From positions 2,566,001 to 2,630,000 of the forward strand of contig NZ_CP092333.1 of assembly GCF_018595675.2 (NCBI RefSeq): a stretch of DNA of 64,000 bases, given 5' to 3'. This document shows, piece by piece, positions 26,626 to 35,169 of the stretch (positions are counted from its first letter, which is position 1; the number at the start of each line of letters is the position of its first letter). A model generated the notes under the pieces. It ran no database searches. It saw only the letters and a program-made list of their open reading frames with translations, and had not been told where the DNA came from. The position numbers and the translations under genes are program-made. Source of the DNA: Flavihumibacter fluvii. Lineage in GTDB: Bacteria > Bacteroidota > Bacteroidia > Chitinophagales > Chitinophagaceae.

Positions 26626-26726
26626 TAATAATATGGCAACACCAGTTTTCAGGAGGGGGTCGTTTCGGGCAGAAAGTTACACCAATATACCTTGATTGTC
26701 AAGTGTCTAGGACAATGATTACTTAA

Positions 26727-27266
26727 TTATTCTTCCAATAGCCGGTAAATCTCTGGCAAATTCCTGCCAAAGCCATCATAATCCAGTCCATAACCCACAA
26801 CAAATTTGTTAGGAATGGAAAATCCGAGGTATCTGATATCAACCGGGAATTCAGTGGCATCAGGTTTATGCAGGAGAACGACAAGTTCAAGTGAAGCTGG
26901 CTGCTGATGTTTCAATTGGGGTAAAAACTGGCTAAGTGTTTTGCCTGTATCCACAATGTCTTCTATGATAATCACATGCCGGTTATGGATATCCATATCT
27001 AAACCAATAGCGGTAATAACCTGGCCGGTCGATTTTGTACCCTTATAGGATGCAAGTTTAATAAAGCAAATCTCGGCATCTATGGATATTTCCTTAAACA
27101 GGTCAGCGGCAAACATAAATGAACCATTCAGGATGGCAATAAATAAGGGTTTTTTACCGGCATAATCGCGGTTGATTTCAGCAGCTATCCGGTGAATTCC
27201 TGATTCAATCCTTGCGGCATCCAGATACGGTTCAAAAACCTTATCCAGCACCTGAACTTTTACCAT
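26727..27266 (-). CDS. hpt: Hypoxanthine phosphoribosyltransferase
   Basis: A 179-residue purine-salvage enzyme that makes IMP (and often GMP) from hypoxanthine or guanine and PRPP. Seen: the PRPP-binding loop VIIIEDIVDTGKTL (about residues 92-105), the pyrophosphate loop region LNGSFMFAADL, the flexible-loop KLASYKGTKSTGQV, and the late FVVGYGLDYDGFGRNL block that contacts the base. Length fits the family. The glucosaminidase stop lies one base before its ATG, so the two genes form one transcript with close coupling. Confidence 0.95.
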   Translation of the reverse strand: MVKVQVLDKVFEPYLDAARIESGIHRIAAEINRDYAGKKPLFIAILNGSFMFAADLFKEISIDAEICFIKLASYKGTKSTGQVITAIGLDMDIHNRHVIIIEDIVDTGKTLSQFLPQLKHQQPASLELVVLLHKPDATEFPVDIRYLGFSIPNKFVVGYGLDYDGFGRNLPEIYRLLEE

Positions 27267-27267
27267 A

Positions 27268-28458
27268 TTAATTGGGATAAATGATTAATTCCTGTCCGGG
27301 TTTCAATGGGGCACTTGAAAGCCTGTTCCATTCTTTTATTTTATCCGGACTAACACCATACTTTTTCCCTATACCATAAAGCGTTTCCTTTTGAAGTACG
27401 ATATGCCTGGTTAAAGCTGCTGTATTTATTGTTTCAACAGTATCCTGCCCTCTGGCAAAATCTATCCTGACCGGTGCATCCATTAATACTGGCCTGGCAG
27501 GTGATTTCTCTTTAAGGAAGATTCTTTCCCCCACCGCTGGTTGCATGCCAGGCTGCAAGTGGTTCAGTTCCAATAATGCTTCATACCTGATACCTTCATA
27601 TTGGGCGATATCATAAAGGGTTTCCTCCGGCTGTACATGGTGAAACAGGTTTGCCCCGGTTTTTCTTTTCCGTTGCAAAAACACCAACTGGTCCTCATTC
27701 AAAATATCACCCTCCCCTGCTGTCATGTCATTGAAATCAAGCAAACGTGCAAGTGCGACGTCATACTGGTTCGCTATTGCCAAAAGGGAAGTACCCCCTT
27801 TTACAAATACCACGCGGGTATCATTTACCTGGAAAACGCCTTCAGGGTAATTCACAACAGGCACAACCAGCACAGCTTCATTTTTTGTAGGTGTATTAAC
27901 CTCTCCAGCCATCATATCTGAAATTGGGGGAAGTTTTCCCATTGCGATCAAGGTATACTGCTGGAGGCTATATGTTTCAATAAGTTTAATCAGAATTTGT
28001 GAATACTTGATATTTGTAGCATATCCGGCTTTTTTCAATCCATATGCCCATCCCTTATAGTTAGTAGGATCCAACTGGAATAAAGAAGCATAGCGCTGGC
28101 TGGATTTCAGAAAATCAGAATGGTCGCGATATGAATCTTCCGGAGAATTATAACTACGGAAACATTCACCATTCGCATCATCATCGTGGTACACTTTTTC
28201 GCCGCTCCATCCGGTCTTGCATTTGATGCCAAAATGATTATTGGATTTAAGCACAAGCTCACTTCTTCCTGCTTCTGTTTCGTGTATACCCTGTGCCAGT
28301 TTAATGGATGCAGGAACCCCTGTGCGCTGCATTTCATCAATAGCTAACTGTCTGTACCTATTTATATAGTCAATTACTGCAGCACTTTGCTGTCCAAGCA
28401 CAGATCTGCCAGAAAGCACAAAACAACCGATTATCAGCAACACACGGATCATTTGCAT
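27268..28458 (-). CDS. Secreted glucosaminidase/muramidase with LysM repeats
   Basis: A 396-residue peptidoglycan hydrolase. Seen: a signal peptide (VLLIIGCFVLSG, to about residue 22), a FlgJ/LytD-type glucosaminidase domain (residues about 27-165) with the catalytic Glu region QGIHETEAGRS and NNHFGIKCK, then LysM peptidoglycan-binding modules. The last is clear (LYGIGKKYGVSPDKIKEWN, with GQELIIYPN at the end); two earlier ones (LAIANQYDVALARLLDFN and LYDIAQYEGIRYEALLELN) are weaker. Known: these enzymes cut between wall sugars in growth or division. Its ATG overlaps the stop of the O-methyltransferase gene in the sequence TAATG, so translation is likely coupled. Confidence 0.92.
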   Translation of the reverse strand: MQMIRVLLIIGCFVLSGRSVLGQQSAAVIDYINRYRQLAIDEMQRTGVPASIKLAQGIHETEAGRSELVLKSNNHFGIKCKTGWSGEKVYHDDDANGECFRSYNSPEDSYRDHSDFLKSSQRYASLFQLDPTNYKGWAYGLKKAGYATNIKYSQILIKLIETYSLQQYTLIAMGKLPPISDMMAGEVNTPTKNEAVLVVPVVNYPEGVFQVNDTRVVFVKGGTSLLAIANQYDVALARLLDFNDMTAGEGDILNEDQLVFLQRKRKTGANLFHHVQPEETLYDIAQYEGIRYEALLELNHLQPGMQPAVGERIFLKEKSPARPVLMDAPVRIDFARGQDTVETINTAALTRHIVLQKETLYGIGKKYGVSPDKIKEWNRLSSAPLKPGQELIIYPN

Positions 28459-29102
28459 TATTTTTTTTGCAATAATAAAAGTCCATCACGAAGGGTCACA
28501 AGCACCTTATCAACCCTTTCATCTTTTTCAATATATTCATTGAATGCCTGGATCGCTTTGGCGTTTTTCCCTTTAAGAGGTTGGGTCAGCACTTCCCCGT
28601 GGAATAATACATTATCAGCAATGATCAAACCACCTTTTCTCAAAAATGGAAGAACCAGTTCATAATAGTTTAGATATCCGGTCTTATCGGCATCAATAAA
28701 TACAAGATCCCAGGTAAAATGCAGTTCAGGAATGATCGATCCAGCTTCCCCTTCATGCAAAAAAAGCTGGCCCGACCTGGGTGATTTGCTGAAATTCGAT
28801 CTTGCAATAGCTGCCTCCCGGGGCCTTAATTCAATGGAATGTAGTTGTCCACCTTGGATTAATCCTTCAGCCAGGCACAACGCGCTATAACCAGTAAAAC
28901 AGCCAATTTCGAGAATATATGCAGGTGCCATCAGCCGGCTGATCATGGCCAGGAATCTACCCTGTAAATGACCGCTTAGCATATGGTGCTGCGGATGCAC
29001 CGCAATAGTATTTGCAGAAATATCTTTCAGTTCCTGTGGTTCTTTAGAGCTGAACCGTTCTGCATAATTTGTAACTGCCTCATTAATTGGATCCAAGCAC
29101 AA
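28458..29102 (-). CDS. O-methyltransferase (class I, CCoAOMT-like)
   Basis: A 214-residue SAM-dependent methyltransferase. Seen: SAM motif I ILEIGCFTGYSALCLAEGL, the acidic SAM ligand region LHSIELRP, the metal/catalytic FIDADKTGYLNYYEL and GGLIIADNVLFHG segments, matching the divalent-metal-dependent caffeoyl-CoA O-methyltransferase-like family (COG4122). Substrate is unknown. The start is TTG at 29102; no ATG occurs in the frame upstream, and this start gives the usual N-terminal helix (INEAVTNYAERFSS). The stop codon overlaps the next gene's ATG by one base. The gene is unrelated in function to its neighbours as far as can be seen. Confidence 0.88.
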   Translation of the reverse strand: MCLDPINEAVTNYAERFSSKEPQELKDISANTIAVHPQHHMLSGHLQGRFLAMISRLMAPAYILEIGCFTGYSALCLAEGLIQGGQLHSIELRPREAAIARSNFSKSPRSGQLFLHEGEAGSIIPELHFTWDLVFIDADKTGYLNYYELVLPFLRKGGLIIADNVLFHGEVLTQPLKGKNAKAIQAFNEYIEKDERVDKVLVTLRDGLLLLQKK

Positions 29103-29138
29103 AATTTCGGCAAAATTAATACATATTGATTTAACCGG

Positions 29139-29834
29139 TTAGAAATTGGGCTGAAGTGGATGTTTGCTATAAAAATGGAGTACGTGTTCAGCCACTTCAT
29201 CAGCTGTGTCCACTACTTTAAGCAGGTCAAGGTCGTCGGAAGAAATGTATTCTTCATTAAGCATCGTTGTCTCCAGCCATTTCATCAATCCTCCCCAATA
29301 TTCCCTGCCAACCAGGATAAGTGGTACCTGCAGCATCTTCCCGGTCTGTATCAACGTTGCAACTTCAAAGAATTCATCCATGGTCCCAAAACCACCGGGC
29401 ATCATCACGAAACCTTGTGAATATTTGGTAAACATAGTTTTACGTACAAAGAAATATTCAAAATTGAGGTTGGCATCCCTATCGATATAGGGATTGGCAT
29501 GTTGTTCAAATGGTAATTCAATATTTAATCCAACTGATTTCCCGGCACCCAGTTGTGCCCCTTTGTTGGCGGCTTCCATGATTCCCGGGCCGCCCCCTGA
29601 AATGATCCCAAATCCTTCTTCAGCTAATCGCTTGGAAATGTCAACCGTTAATTCATATGCGGCGTGTCCTGATTGTGTTCGTGCTGAACCAAATATTGAA
29701 ATGCAGGGTCCCAGTTTTGCAAGGGCTTCAAAACCATCTACGAATTCAGCCATAATTTTAAAAATCTGCCAGCTGGAATGCGCCTTAGATTCACTCCACC
29801 GCCTTTGCTTGGTCATTCTGATCGTGTCATTCAT
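29139..29834 (-). CDS. LOG-family protein (TIGR00730-like), longer type
   Basis: A 231-residue Rossmann-fold protein. Seen: FGSARTQSGH at the first strand, GGGPGIMEAANKGA and the signature PGGFGTMDEFFE, which mark the LOG/lysine-decarboxylase-like family. Known: members studied cleave nucleoside 5'-monophosphates to free base and ribose 5-phosphate, releasing cytokinin in some species; the family was long misnamed lysine decarboxylase. It has an N-terminal extension of about 40 residues compared with the short LOG protein at 31457-31996. Cytoplasmic. The true substrate here is unknown. Confidence 0.88.
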   Translation of the reverse strand: MNDTIRMTKQRRWSESKAHSSWQIFKIMAEFVDGFEALAKLGPCISIFGSARTQSGHAAYELTVDISKRLAEEGFGIISGGGPGIMEAANKGAQLGAGKSVGLNIELPFEQHANPYIDRDANLNFEYFFVRKTMFTKYSQGFVMMPGGFGTMDEFFEVATLIQTGKMLQVPLILVGREYWGGLMKWLETTMLNEEYISSDDLDLLKVVDTADEVAEHVLHFYSKHPLQPNF

Positions 29835-29935
29835 AGTCTACGTTTTAAGGTTAGGAGACGAATATGCCACCCATTGGCACCGTGGATGGCATCGTAATAA
29901 TACAAGTATAAGAACGTAATTTTTCAGCTATTAGT

Positions 29936-31390
29936 TTATGCCGGAATATTTTTTTTTGAAATGATTAACAGGCCCAAAAAGGTCAGTATACCATTGATCA
30001 GCAATAATTCTATGCCAATCTGGAAGCCACCCAGCCATTCTGAGGCATACCTGCTGATAAAATAACAGAGGATGGGAGATAAGAGACAAACCAGTGTAAC
30101 GTTAAAATTATCTGGAAACTTCTTTTTCGTAAGAATGCCAAATGAGAATAAACCCAGCAATGGACCATAGGTATAACCTGCGAGGTCAAGAATAATACTG
30201 ATAATGGATTTATTATCAATCCATTTAAATACCAGTATACAGAGCATGAATATAACAGTGAAGCTCAGGTGCACAATCATACGGGTTCCCTTCTGCATTT
30301 TGTCAGAGAGGGACGCATCTCGCCTGATACCAAGAATATCGATACAAAATGAAGAAGTCAATGCTGTTAAGGCTCCATCTGCACTTGGGAAAAGAGCTGA
30401 TATCAGGGCAATGATAAAAATAATGGCAACTGCAGGTGGCAGATAATTTACGGCGATTGCCGGGAAAAGGTCATCACCTTTCAAGGCAAGTCCTTTCTGT
30501 TCTGCATAGATGTACAACAATCCACCTAGCAACAAAAAAAGAAAATTTACAAAAACAATAATGATACTGAAGGACATGATATTCTTTTGTGAGTCTTTCA
30601 GGTTTTTAACGCTGATATTTTTTTGCATCATCTCCTGGTCTAAACCGGTCATGGCAATGGTGATACAGGCACCACCAATTACCTGTTTCAAAAAGAATCC
30701 TTTACTATTGAAGTCGGTATTGATAATTGTAGAATATCCCTTATCAGCAAGGGCCTGCATGGTACCTGAAAAACCATAACCCAGGTTTTGCATGATATAA
30801 ATAACGCATACGATAAGGCCCAGTAACATAAAGCTGGTTTGAAGTGTATCGGTATAAACAATCGTTTTTACACCCCCTTCAAAGGTATACAGCAGGATCA
30901 TTACCAAAATAACCAGTGCGGTAATGAAAAAAGGAATCCCCATGCGGTCGAGGATAAACAATTGCATCACATTAATGACAAGGTAAAGCCGTGCAGTGGC
31001 TCCAATTGTTCTTGAAATAATAAAGAATAACGCCCCTGTCTTGTATGCTGCAAAACCAAATCTTTGCTGCAGGTAATTATATATTGAAGTGAGGTTAAGA
31101 CGGTAGTATAAAGGCAACAATACATATGCAATTACGATATAACCCAGGAAGTAACCGAATACCACCTGCATATAGCTGAATGCATTGGTGGCAACAGTAC
31201 CAGGTACAGATACGAATGTAACACCACTTAATGAAGTGCCGATCATCCCAAAGGCTACCAGCATCCAGTTGGAGTTTTTATTCCCGATAAAAAAGCTGTC
31301 ATTTGTTGCATTCCTCGAAGTGATATAGGCTACTACCAGCAGAAGCAGGAAATATGCGATAATGAAAGTAAAAAGCAGTGTTGGTGACAT
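29936..31390 (-). CDS. Sodium:solute symporter (SSS family)
   Basis: A 484-residue inner-membrane transporter with about 13 hydrophobic segments from residue 3 to the C-terminus. Seen: family features in TM1-2 (FIIAYFLLLLVVAYI, NSNWMLVAFGMIGTSLSGVTFVSVPG, whose GTSLSGVTF is the sodium-site region), the RIGATARLYL-like stretch as RTIGATARLYLVINV, and the conserved late FPSADGALTALTSSFCIDI. Known: SSS proteins take up sugars, amino acids, sialic acid or other solutes with sodium. The substrate cannot be assigned; the nearby GlcD-like oxidoreductase or sugar genes do not decide it. It is divergent from the LOG gene at 31457. Confidence 0.92.
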   Translation of the reverse strand: MSPTLLFTFIIAYFLLLLVVAYITSRNATNDSFFIGNKNSNWMLVAFGMIGTSLSGVTFVSVPGTVATNAFSYMQVVFGYFLGYIVIAYVLLPLYYRLNLTSIYNYLQQRFGFAAYKTGALFFIISRTIGATARLYLVINVMQLFILDRMGIPFFITALVILVMILLYTFEGGVKTIVYTDTLQTSFMLLGLIVCVIYIMQNLGYGFSGTMQALADKGYSTIINTDFNSKGFFLKQVIGGACITIAMTGLDQEMMQKNISVKNLKDSQKNIMSFSIIIVFVNFLFLLLGGLLYIYAEQKGLALKGDDLFPAIAVNYLPPAVAIIFIIALISALFPSADGALTALTSSFCIDILGIRRDASLSDKMQKGTRMIVHLSFTVIFMLCILVFKWIDNKSIISIILDLAGYTYGPLLGLFSFGILTKKKFPDNFNVTLVCLLSPILCYFISRYASEWLGGFQIGIELLLINGILTFLGLLIISKKNIPA

Positions 31391-31456
31391 ACCCCTAAGT
31401 TTTTCCTAAAATAGGCTGAAATTAATCATGAATACTATTACTTTGGTACTTAATAT

Positions 31457-31996
31457 ATGAACATTAAGGCGATTGCTGTTTTTTGCGGGTCACAACATGG
31501 TATCAATCCTGTTTTTGCACAACACACTAATGAATTGGGCAGGTTCCTGGCTATGCTAAATATCAAACTGGTATATGGTGGTGGTAAAAAGGGCCTCATG
31601 GGTACCATTGCTGATTCTGTACTGTTACATGGCGGTGAGGTAATGGGAGTAATTCCAAAAATACTGACTGAGTGGGAGCAGCAGCATGAAGGATTGACGG
31701 AACTCGCGGTTGTACCCGATATGCATAGCCGAAAAAAAATGATGTATGAAATGAGCGATGCCGCTATCATACTTCCGGGTGGTTTCGGTACGCTGGATGA
31801 ATTATTTGAGATGCTCACCTGGAACCAGCTTAAAATCCATGATAAGAAGATATACCTCCTTAATTCAGCCGGTTACTACAATGCCCTGATACAATTCCTT
31901 CGGCAGGCGGAGAAAGAGGACTTTCTTTATGACCCGGTAGATGAACGTATCATTGTTTGCAATAATCCCATAGAATTATTCAATAAAGTCCGTTGA
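31457..31996 (+). CDS. LOG-family cytokinin riboside 5'-monophosphate phosphoribohydrolase-like protein
   Basis: A 179-residue protein of the short LOG type. Seen: AVFCGSQHG at the N-terminus, YGGGKKGLMGTIADS (nucleotide phosphate loop), the RKKMMYEMSDAAIILPGG region with catalytic Arg, and PGGFGTLDELFEMLTW with catalytic Glu. Known: this type hydrolyses the N-glycosidic bond of nucleoside monophosphates such as AMP derivatives. It faces the outer-membrane protein gene tail to tail (five bases apart). A longer paralogue lies 1.6 kb to the left; the two are not close duplicates. Confidence 0.92.
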   Translation: MNIKAIAVFCGSQHGINPVFAQHTNELGRFLAMLNIKLVYGGGKKGLMGTIADSVLLHGGEVMGVIPKILTEWEQQHEGLTELAVVPDMHSRKKMMYEMSDAAIILPGGFGTLDELFEMLTWNQLKIHDKKIYLLNSAGYYNALIQFLRQAEKEDFLYDPVDERIIVCNNPIELFNKVR

Positions 31997-32001
31997 AAAG
32001 G

Positions 32002-32607
32002 TCAAAGTCCCACGTTGAAACCTATACTGAAGAATACATTGCTACCGTATGGTGTTCCGGGATTAACATTGTCTCCTGCGGTATTCAGAAGGTCATATTG
32101 CGCCATGATGATTAAACCTCCCCCGCCCCCGCCCATCGGAAGCATGGCGCCAGCCCCTGCCAACAGGGAAGGAATGATCTTTCCGTTCAGCGATGATTTA
32201 TACTCTGATGGGATATATTGCGTATAATTTCCCCATATATAATTCAATTCAGGTTGTAATGAAATGAAAGCTTGTTGAATAGGGTATATCCTTCCGAAGA
32301 TGCTCATACCGGCCACTCCATATTCATTCTTATAATATACTTCGCCATTATATTTCTCGGTGTACTGGGAATACTGACCATTGATCCCAAGCCCAGCAGC
32401 AAATAAATTACTGAAACGGTAACCAACCTGTGGCGATATATTGATAAAAGTATATGTACCGAAACTCAATCCGAAGTTACCACCTACAAAAAGCCGGCTC
32501 CTGTCGAATTTCTTTGGTTCTGATTGTTCCTTTTCTGTGGTACTATCCTGAGCAAAAAGACAAATCGCAAAAGACGTCAAAAGTCCTGTCAATAATATTT
32601 TTTTCAC
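32002..32607 (-). CDS. Small outer-membrane beta-barrel protein
   Basis: About 201 residues. I place the start at GTG 32607, which gives a normal signal peptide (KKILLTGLLTSFAICLFAQ) and begins ten bases after the upstream oxidoreductase stop; the ATG at 32643 lies inside that gene and adds non-signal residues. After a charged linker the protein alternates amphipathic strands (LFVGGNFGLSFGTYTF, INISPQVGYRFSNLFAAGLG, FFSIGFNVGL at the end), typical of small OmpA/OmpX-like barrels. A Gly-rich loop (GGGGGGL) sits near residue 165. Function unknown. Confidence 0.82.
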   Translation of the reverse strand: MKKILLTGLLTSFAICLFAQDSTTEKEQSEPKKFDRSRLFVGGNFGLSFGTYTFINISPQVGYRFSNLFAAGLGINGQYSQYTEKYNGEVYYKNEYGVAGMSIFGRIYPIQQAFISLQPELNYIWGNYTQYIPSEYKSSLNGKIIPSLLAGAGAMLPMGGGGGGLIIMAQYDLLNTAGDNVNPGTPYGSNVFFSIGFNVGL

Positions 32608-32617
32608 TGCATAAATT

Positions 32618-34051
32618 TTAAATATCAAATATTTTACCTGCATTCAGGATATTATGAGGATCGAATAACTTTTTTATACCCCGCATCAGTTTGAATTGGG
32701 TTTCATTGAATACAATGTCCATAAATCCTTTCTGTACCAGGCCGATGCCATGTTCGCCACTAATGGTGCCACCCAACTTATAAACGAGTTCGAATAATGC
32801 CCTTAATGCAGCCTGCATTTGCGGGTCATCCTGGCTATTATAGGTACCTTCCTGCCTGATCCTGATATGAAGGTTGCCATCACCGGCATGACCGTAACAT
32901 ACTGCCGTAAAATTGAATTGCTGCCCCAGAGCCTTAACGCCCCTGATCAGCGCTGGCAATTCTGCCCTTGGCACAACAGTATCTTCTTCAATGGTATAAC
33001 CCGCAATTTTAACGGCTTCCGCTACTCTTCGCCTTAATTTCCAAAGTTCAGCCTTCTGCTGTGCATCATCCGCAAAATAGACTTCGCCACAATCATACCG
33101 TGTCAGTAATTCTGCAATTGCTTCCATTTCAGCCATCAATGATTCCGGATGGTTGCCATCCACTTCGATAATAAGGTGGGCTTCAGTACCGGGAGTAACC
33201 GGAACAGCAATGCTATCCACGAATGAACTGACTATCGTTAAGGCATCTATTTCCAACAGTTCAAGACCGCTAGGGGTAAAACCGGCCCTAAAAATGGCAC
33301 TTACAGCTTCACCTGCTTTTTCTAGTGAAGCAAATGGCACCAGCATAAGCAGGTCATGACTGGGATGTGGTATCAACTTCAATACAATTTTGGTCACAAT
33401 TCCTAAAGTACCTTCACTGCCCACCAGTAATTGAGTGAGGTTATAGCCTGTAGAATTTTTCAAAACATTGGAACCTGTCCAAATGATTTCACCGGTTGGC
33501 AGTACAAGTTCGAGGTTCAGTACGTAATCCCGGACCACACCATATTTGACAGCCTTCGGCCCCCCGCTATTTTCAGCAATATTTCCGCCGATGAAACAGG
33601 ATCCACGGCTGCTGGGATCTGGTGGGTAAAATAGTCCTCTTTCCTTCACTGCCAATTGAAGCACTTCGGTGATCACGCCAGGTTCCGTAGTTACCTGGCC
33701 ATTCCGCTCATCGATAGATAAAATACTGTTAAACCGTTCCATCGACAACAATACCCCCCCAATATGTGGCAAGGCGCCGCCACTTAGCCCGGTTCCCGCT
33801 CCCCTTGGTGTAACGGGAATGAAATCTTCATGGCAAAGTTTAAGTATTGCACTGATCTCCTTTGCAGTTCGGGGCTTCACCACAACTTCCGGATAAAAAA
33901 ACAGATGTTCCGTTTCATCACGCCCATATTTCTGGAAAGATTCCTCATCCGTAAATACATAGGATGGTCCTACAATTTGCTGCAATTGATGGAAATGTTG
34001 GGCATTCAGGATGCCCCTTCGAGCCTTGACATCTAGTTCAGGTGATTGCAT
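32618..34051 (-). CDS. FAD-linked oxidoreductase (GlcD / D-lactate dehydrogenase type)
   Basis: A 477-residue flavoprotein that likely oxidises a 2-hydroxy acid such as glycolate or D-lactate. Seen: an FAD-binding type 4 (VAO/PCMH) domain with VVKPRTAKEISAIL, PRGAGTGLSGGA and PPDPSSRGSCFIGGNIAENSG, and a C-terminal FAD-oxidase domain with CYGHAGDGNLHIRI and the His-containing SGEHGIG. The ATG at 34051 was chosen over a TTG nine bases upstream. The GlcE/GlcF partners of glycolate oxidase are not next to it, so a single-subunit dehydrogenase feeding the quinone pool or cytochrome is plausible. Exact substrate uncertain. Confidence 0.9.
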   Translation of the reverse strand: MQSPELDVKARRGILNAQHFHQLQQIVGPSYVFTDEESFQKYGRDETEHLFFYPEVVVKPRTAKEISAILKLCHEDFIPVTPRGAGTGLSGGALPHIGGVLLSMERFNSILSIDERNGQVTTEPGVITEVLQLAVKERGLFYPPDPSSRGSCFIGGNIAENSGGPKAVKYGVVRDYVLNLELVLPTGEIIWTGSNVLKNSTGYNLTQLLVGSEGTLGIVTKIVLKLIPHPSHDLLMLVPFASLEKAGEAVSAIFRAGFTPSGLELLEIDALTIVSSFVDSIAVPVTPGTEAHLIIEVDGNHPESLMAEMEAIAELLTRYDCGEVYFADDAQQKAELWKLRRRVAEAVKIAGYTIEEDTVVPRAELPALIRGVKALGQQFNFTAVCYGHAGDGNLHIRIRQEGTYNSQDDPQMQAALRALFELVYKLGGTISGEHGIGLVQKGFMDIVFNETQFKLMRGIKKLFDPHNILNAGKIFDI

Positions 34052-34108
34052 AGGCCACAAAAATCGGATAATTCAGGGAATGTTTGCCGCTATTGCGTGA
34101 AGGTTTGC

Positions 34109-35152
34109 TTAAAACTTTGGGCAAAGTGATTGACGTTGGTTGCCATTGTATTCATCATAAAATCCGTGTCGCACCAGTGAAAATTCAATAGCACCCCGGT
34201 TATTATTATACGTTGAAAGGGAAGAGGTTGTTACATCATAGGTAAAACTCATCCTGAAATTCTTCCATTGGAAGCCCACTAAAGGAATGATTGACTCACC
34301 AGACCGGTAAAACAAACCACCTAACAACTGGGTTTCCCCGTCACCACTCAGGTTATAATTAAAGCTGGCGCCCGCCACAAGTTCACTTGCCTTCGACTGG
34401 TTGGTGTAGTAGGCCATAGGATTCACAATGACCTGGTCATTCACTTTAAGGCTGGCATTCAAAAAGCCGATATACCGAGGATCAAGACGGTTATCAAAGT
34501 CAGAAGAGGTAAAAAAGGTTTCTTTAGGTTTGTTCAGGTGATGTACAGAAAATCCGCCATTCACATACACTTTATCATTAGGGAAATAGGCATAATTTAA
34601 TCCGGCCTGAATATCAACATAACTGATTGAAGTTGCATCAAATACCACGCTTGTAGGGATTCCTGCATCAAAAAATCCTGTAGCCTGGTTAAACTGGTCC
34701 GGAAATTTCAAACGTGTGGGGTCGATCCTTTTATTGGCCCAGCCCACATTAAATCCAGCTGAAAGTAAACTGGCATAGCCAAGCATCTGATGATAAGCTA
34801 TAGATCCGTAAACTTTGGTAGAAGTAAGATTTCCGCTTCCCGCAACATCCCTGAGGATAACACCTCCCAATCCTAACCACCCATTTTCAATCTTGTTTCG
34901 AAATACCTGTGCATCGCCAAAAACACTGATTGTCTTATAGGGGACTTCCATCACACTCACCCACTGGTTGCGGTAATTTGCACCAATCCTGTAATCCGCG
35001 TCCGGTATAAAACCTGTGTTCGCTGGATTTGTGGTAAGCGGGGAATTGAAAAATTGCGAAAAATGAAGGTCCTGTGCCTGAACTTTGGCGGAACAACCCA
35101 TAATAACTATAACAGCCATCAATAACCATCCCTGCCTCATTTCGCGTAACAT
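34109..35152 (-). CDS. PorP/SprF family type IX secretion membrane protein (second copy)
   Basis: A 347-residue outer-membrane protein. Seen: signal peptide to about residue 26 and then QDLHFSQFFNSPLTTNPANTG, the family hallmark, with YRNQWVSV after it and a barrel-like series of strands ending in LCPKF. It follows the 1219-residue type B sorted protein after 17 bases on the same strand, so the pair mirrors the one at 3038-8417 in gene order (large protein first, PorP/SprF second). Sequence identity to the first PorP/SprF is limited outside the motifs, so each probably serves its own partner. Confidence 0.93.
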   Translation of the reverse strand: MLREMRQGWLLMAVIVIMGCSAKVQAQDLHFSQFFNSPLTTNPANTGFIPDADYRIGANYRNQWVSVMEVPYKTISVFGDAQVFRNKIENGWLGLGGVILRDVAGSGNLTSTKVYGSIAYHQMLGYASLLSAGFNVGWANKRIDPTRLKFPDQFNQATGFFDAGIPTSVVFDATSISYVDIQAGLNYAYFPNDKVYVNGGFSVHHLNKPKETFFTSSDFDNRLDPRYIGFLNASLKVNDQVIVNPMAYYTNQSKASELVAGASFNYNLSGDGETQLLGGLFYRSGESIIPLVGFQWKNFRMSFTYDVTTSSLSTYNNNRGAIEFSLVRHGFYDEYNGNQRQSLCPKF

Positions 35153-35169
35153 CTTCTTTACATTTAAGG

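Noticed and set aside
29864-29892. Imperfect hairpin (10-bp stem with one mismatch) between the symporter and LOG genes
   Set aside because: No T-run follows on the minus strand and the mismatch weakens it; not convincing as a terminator.
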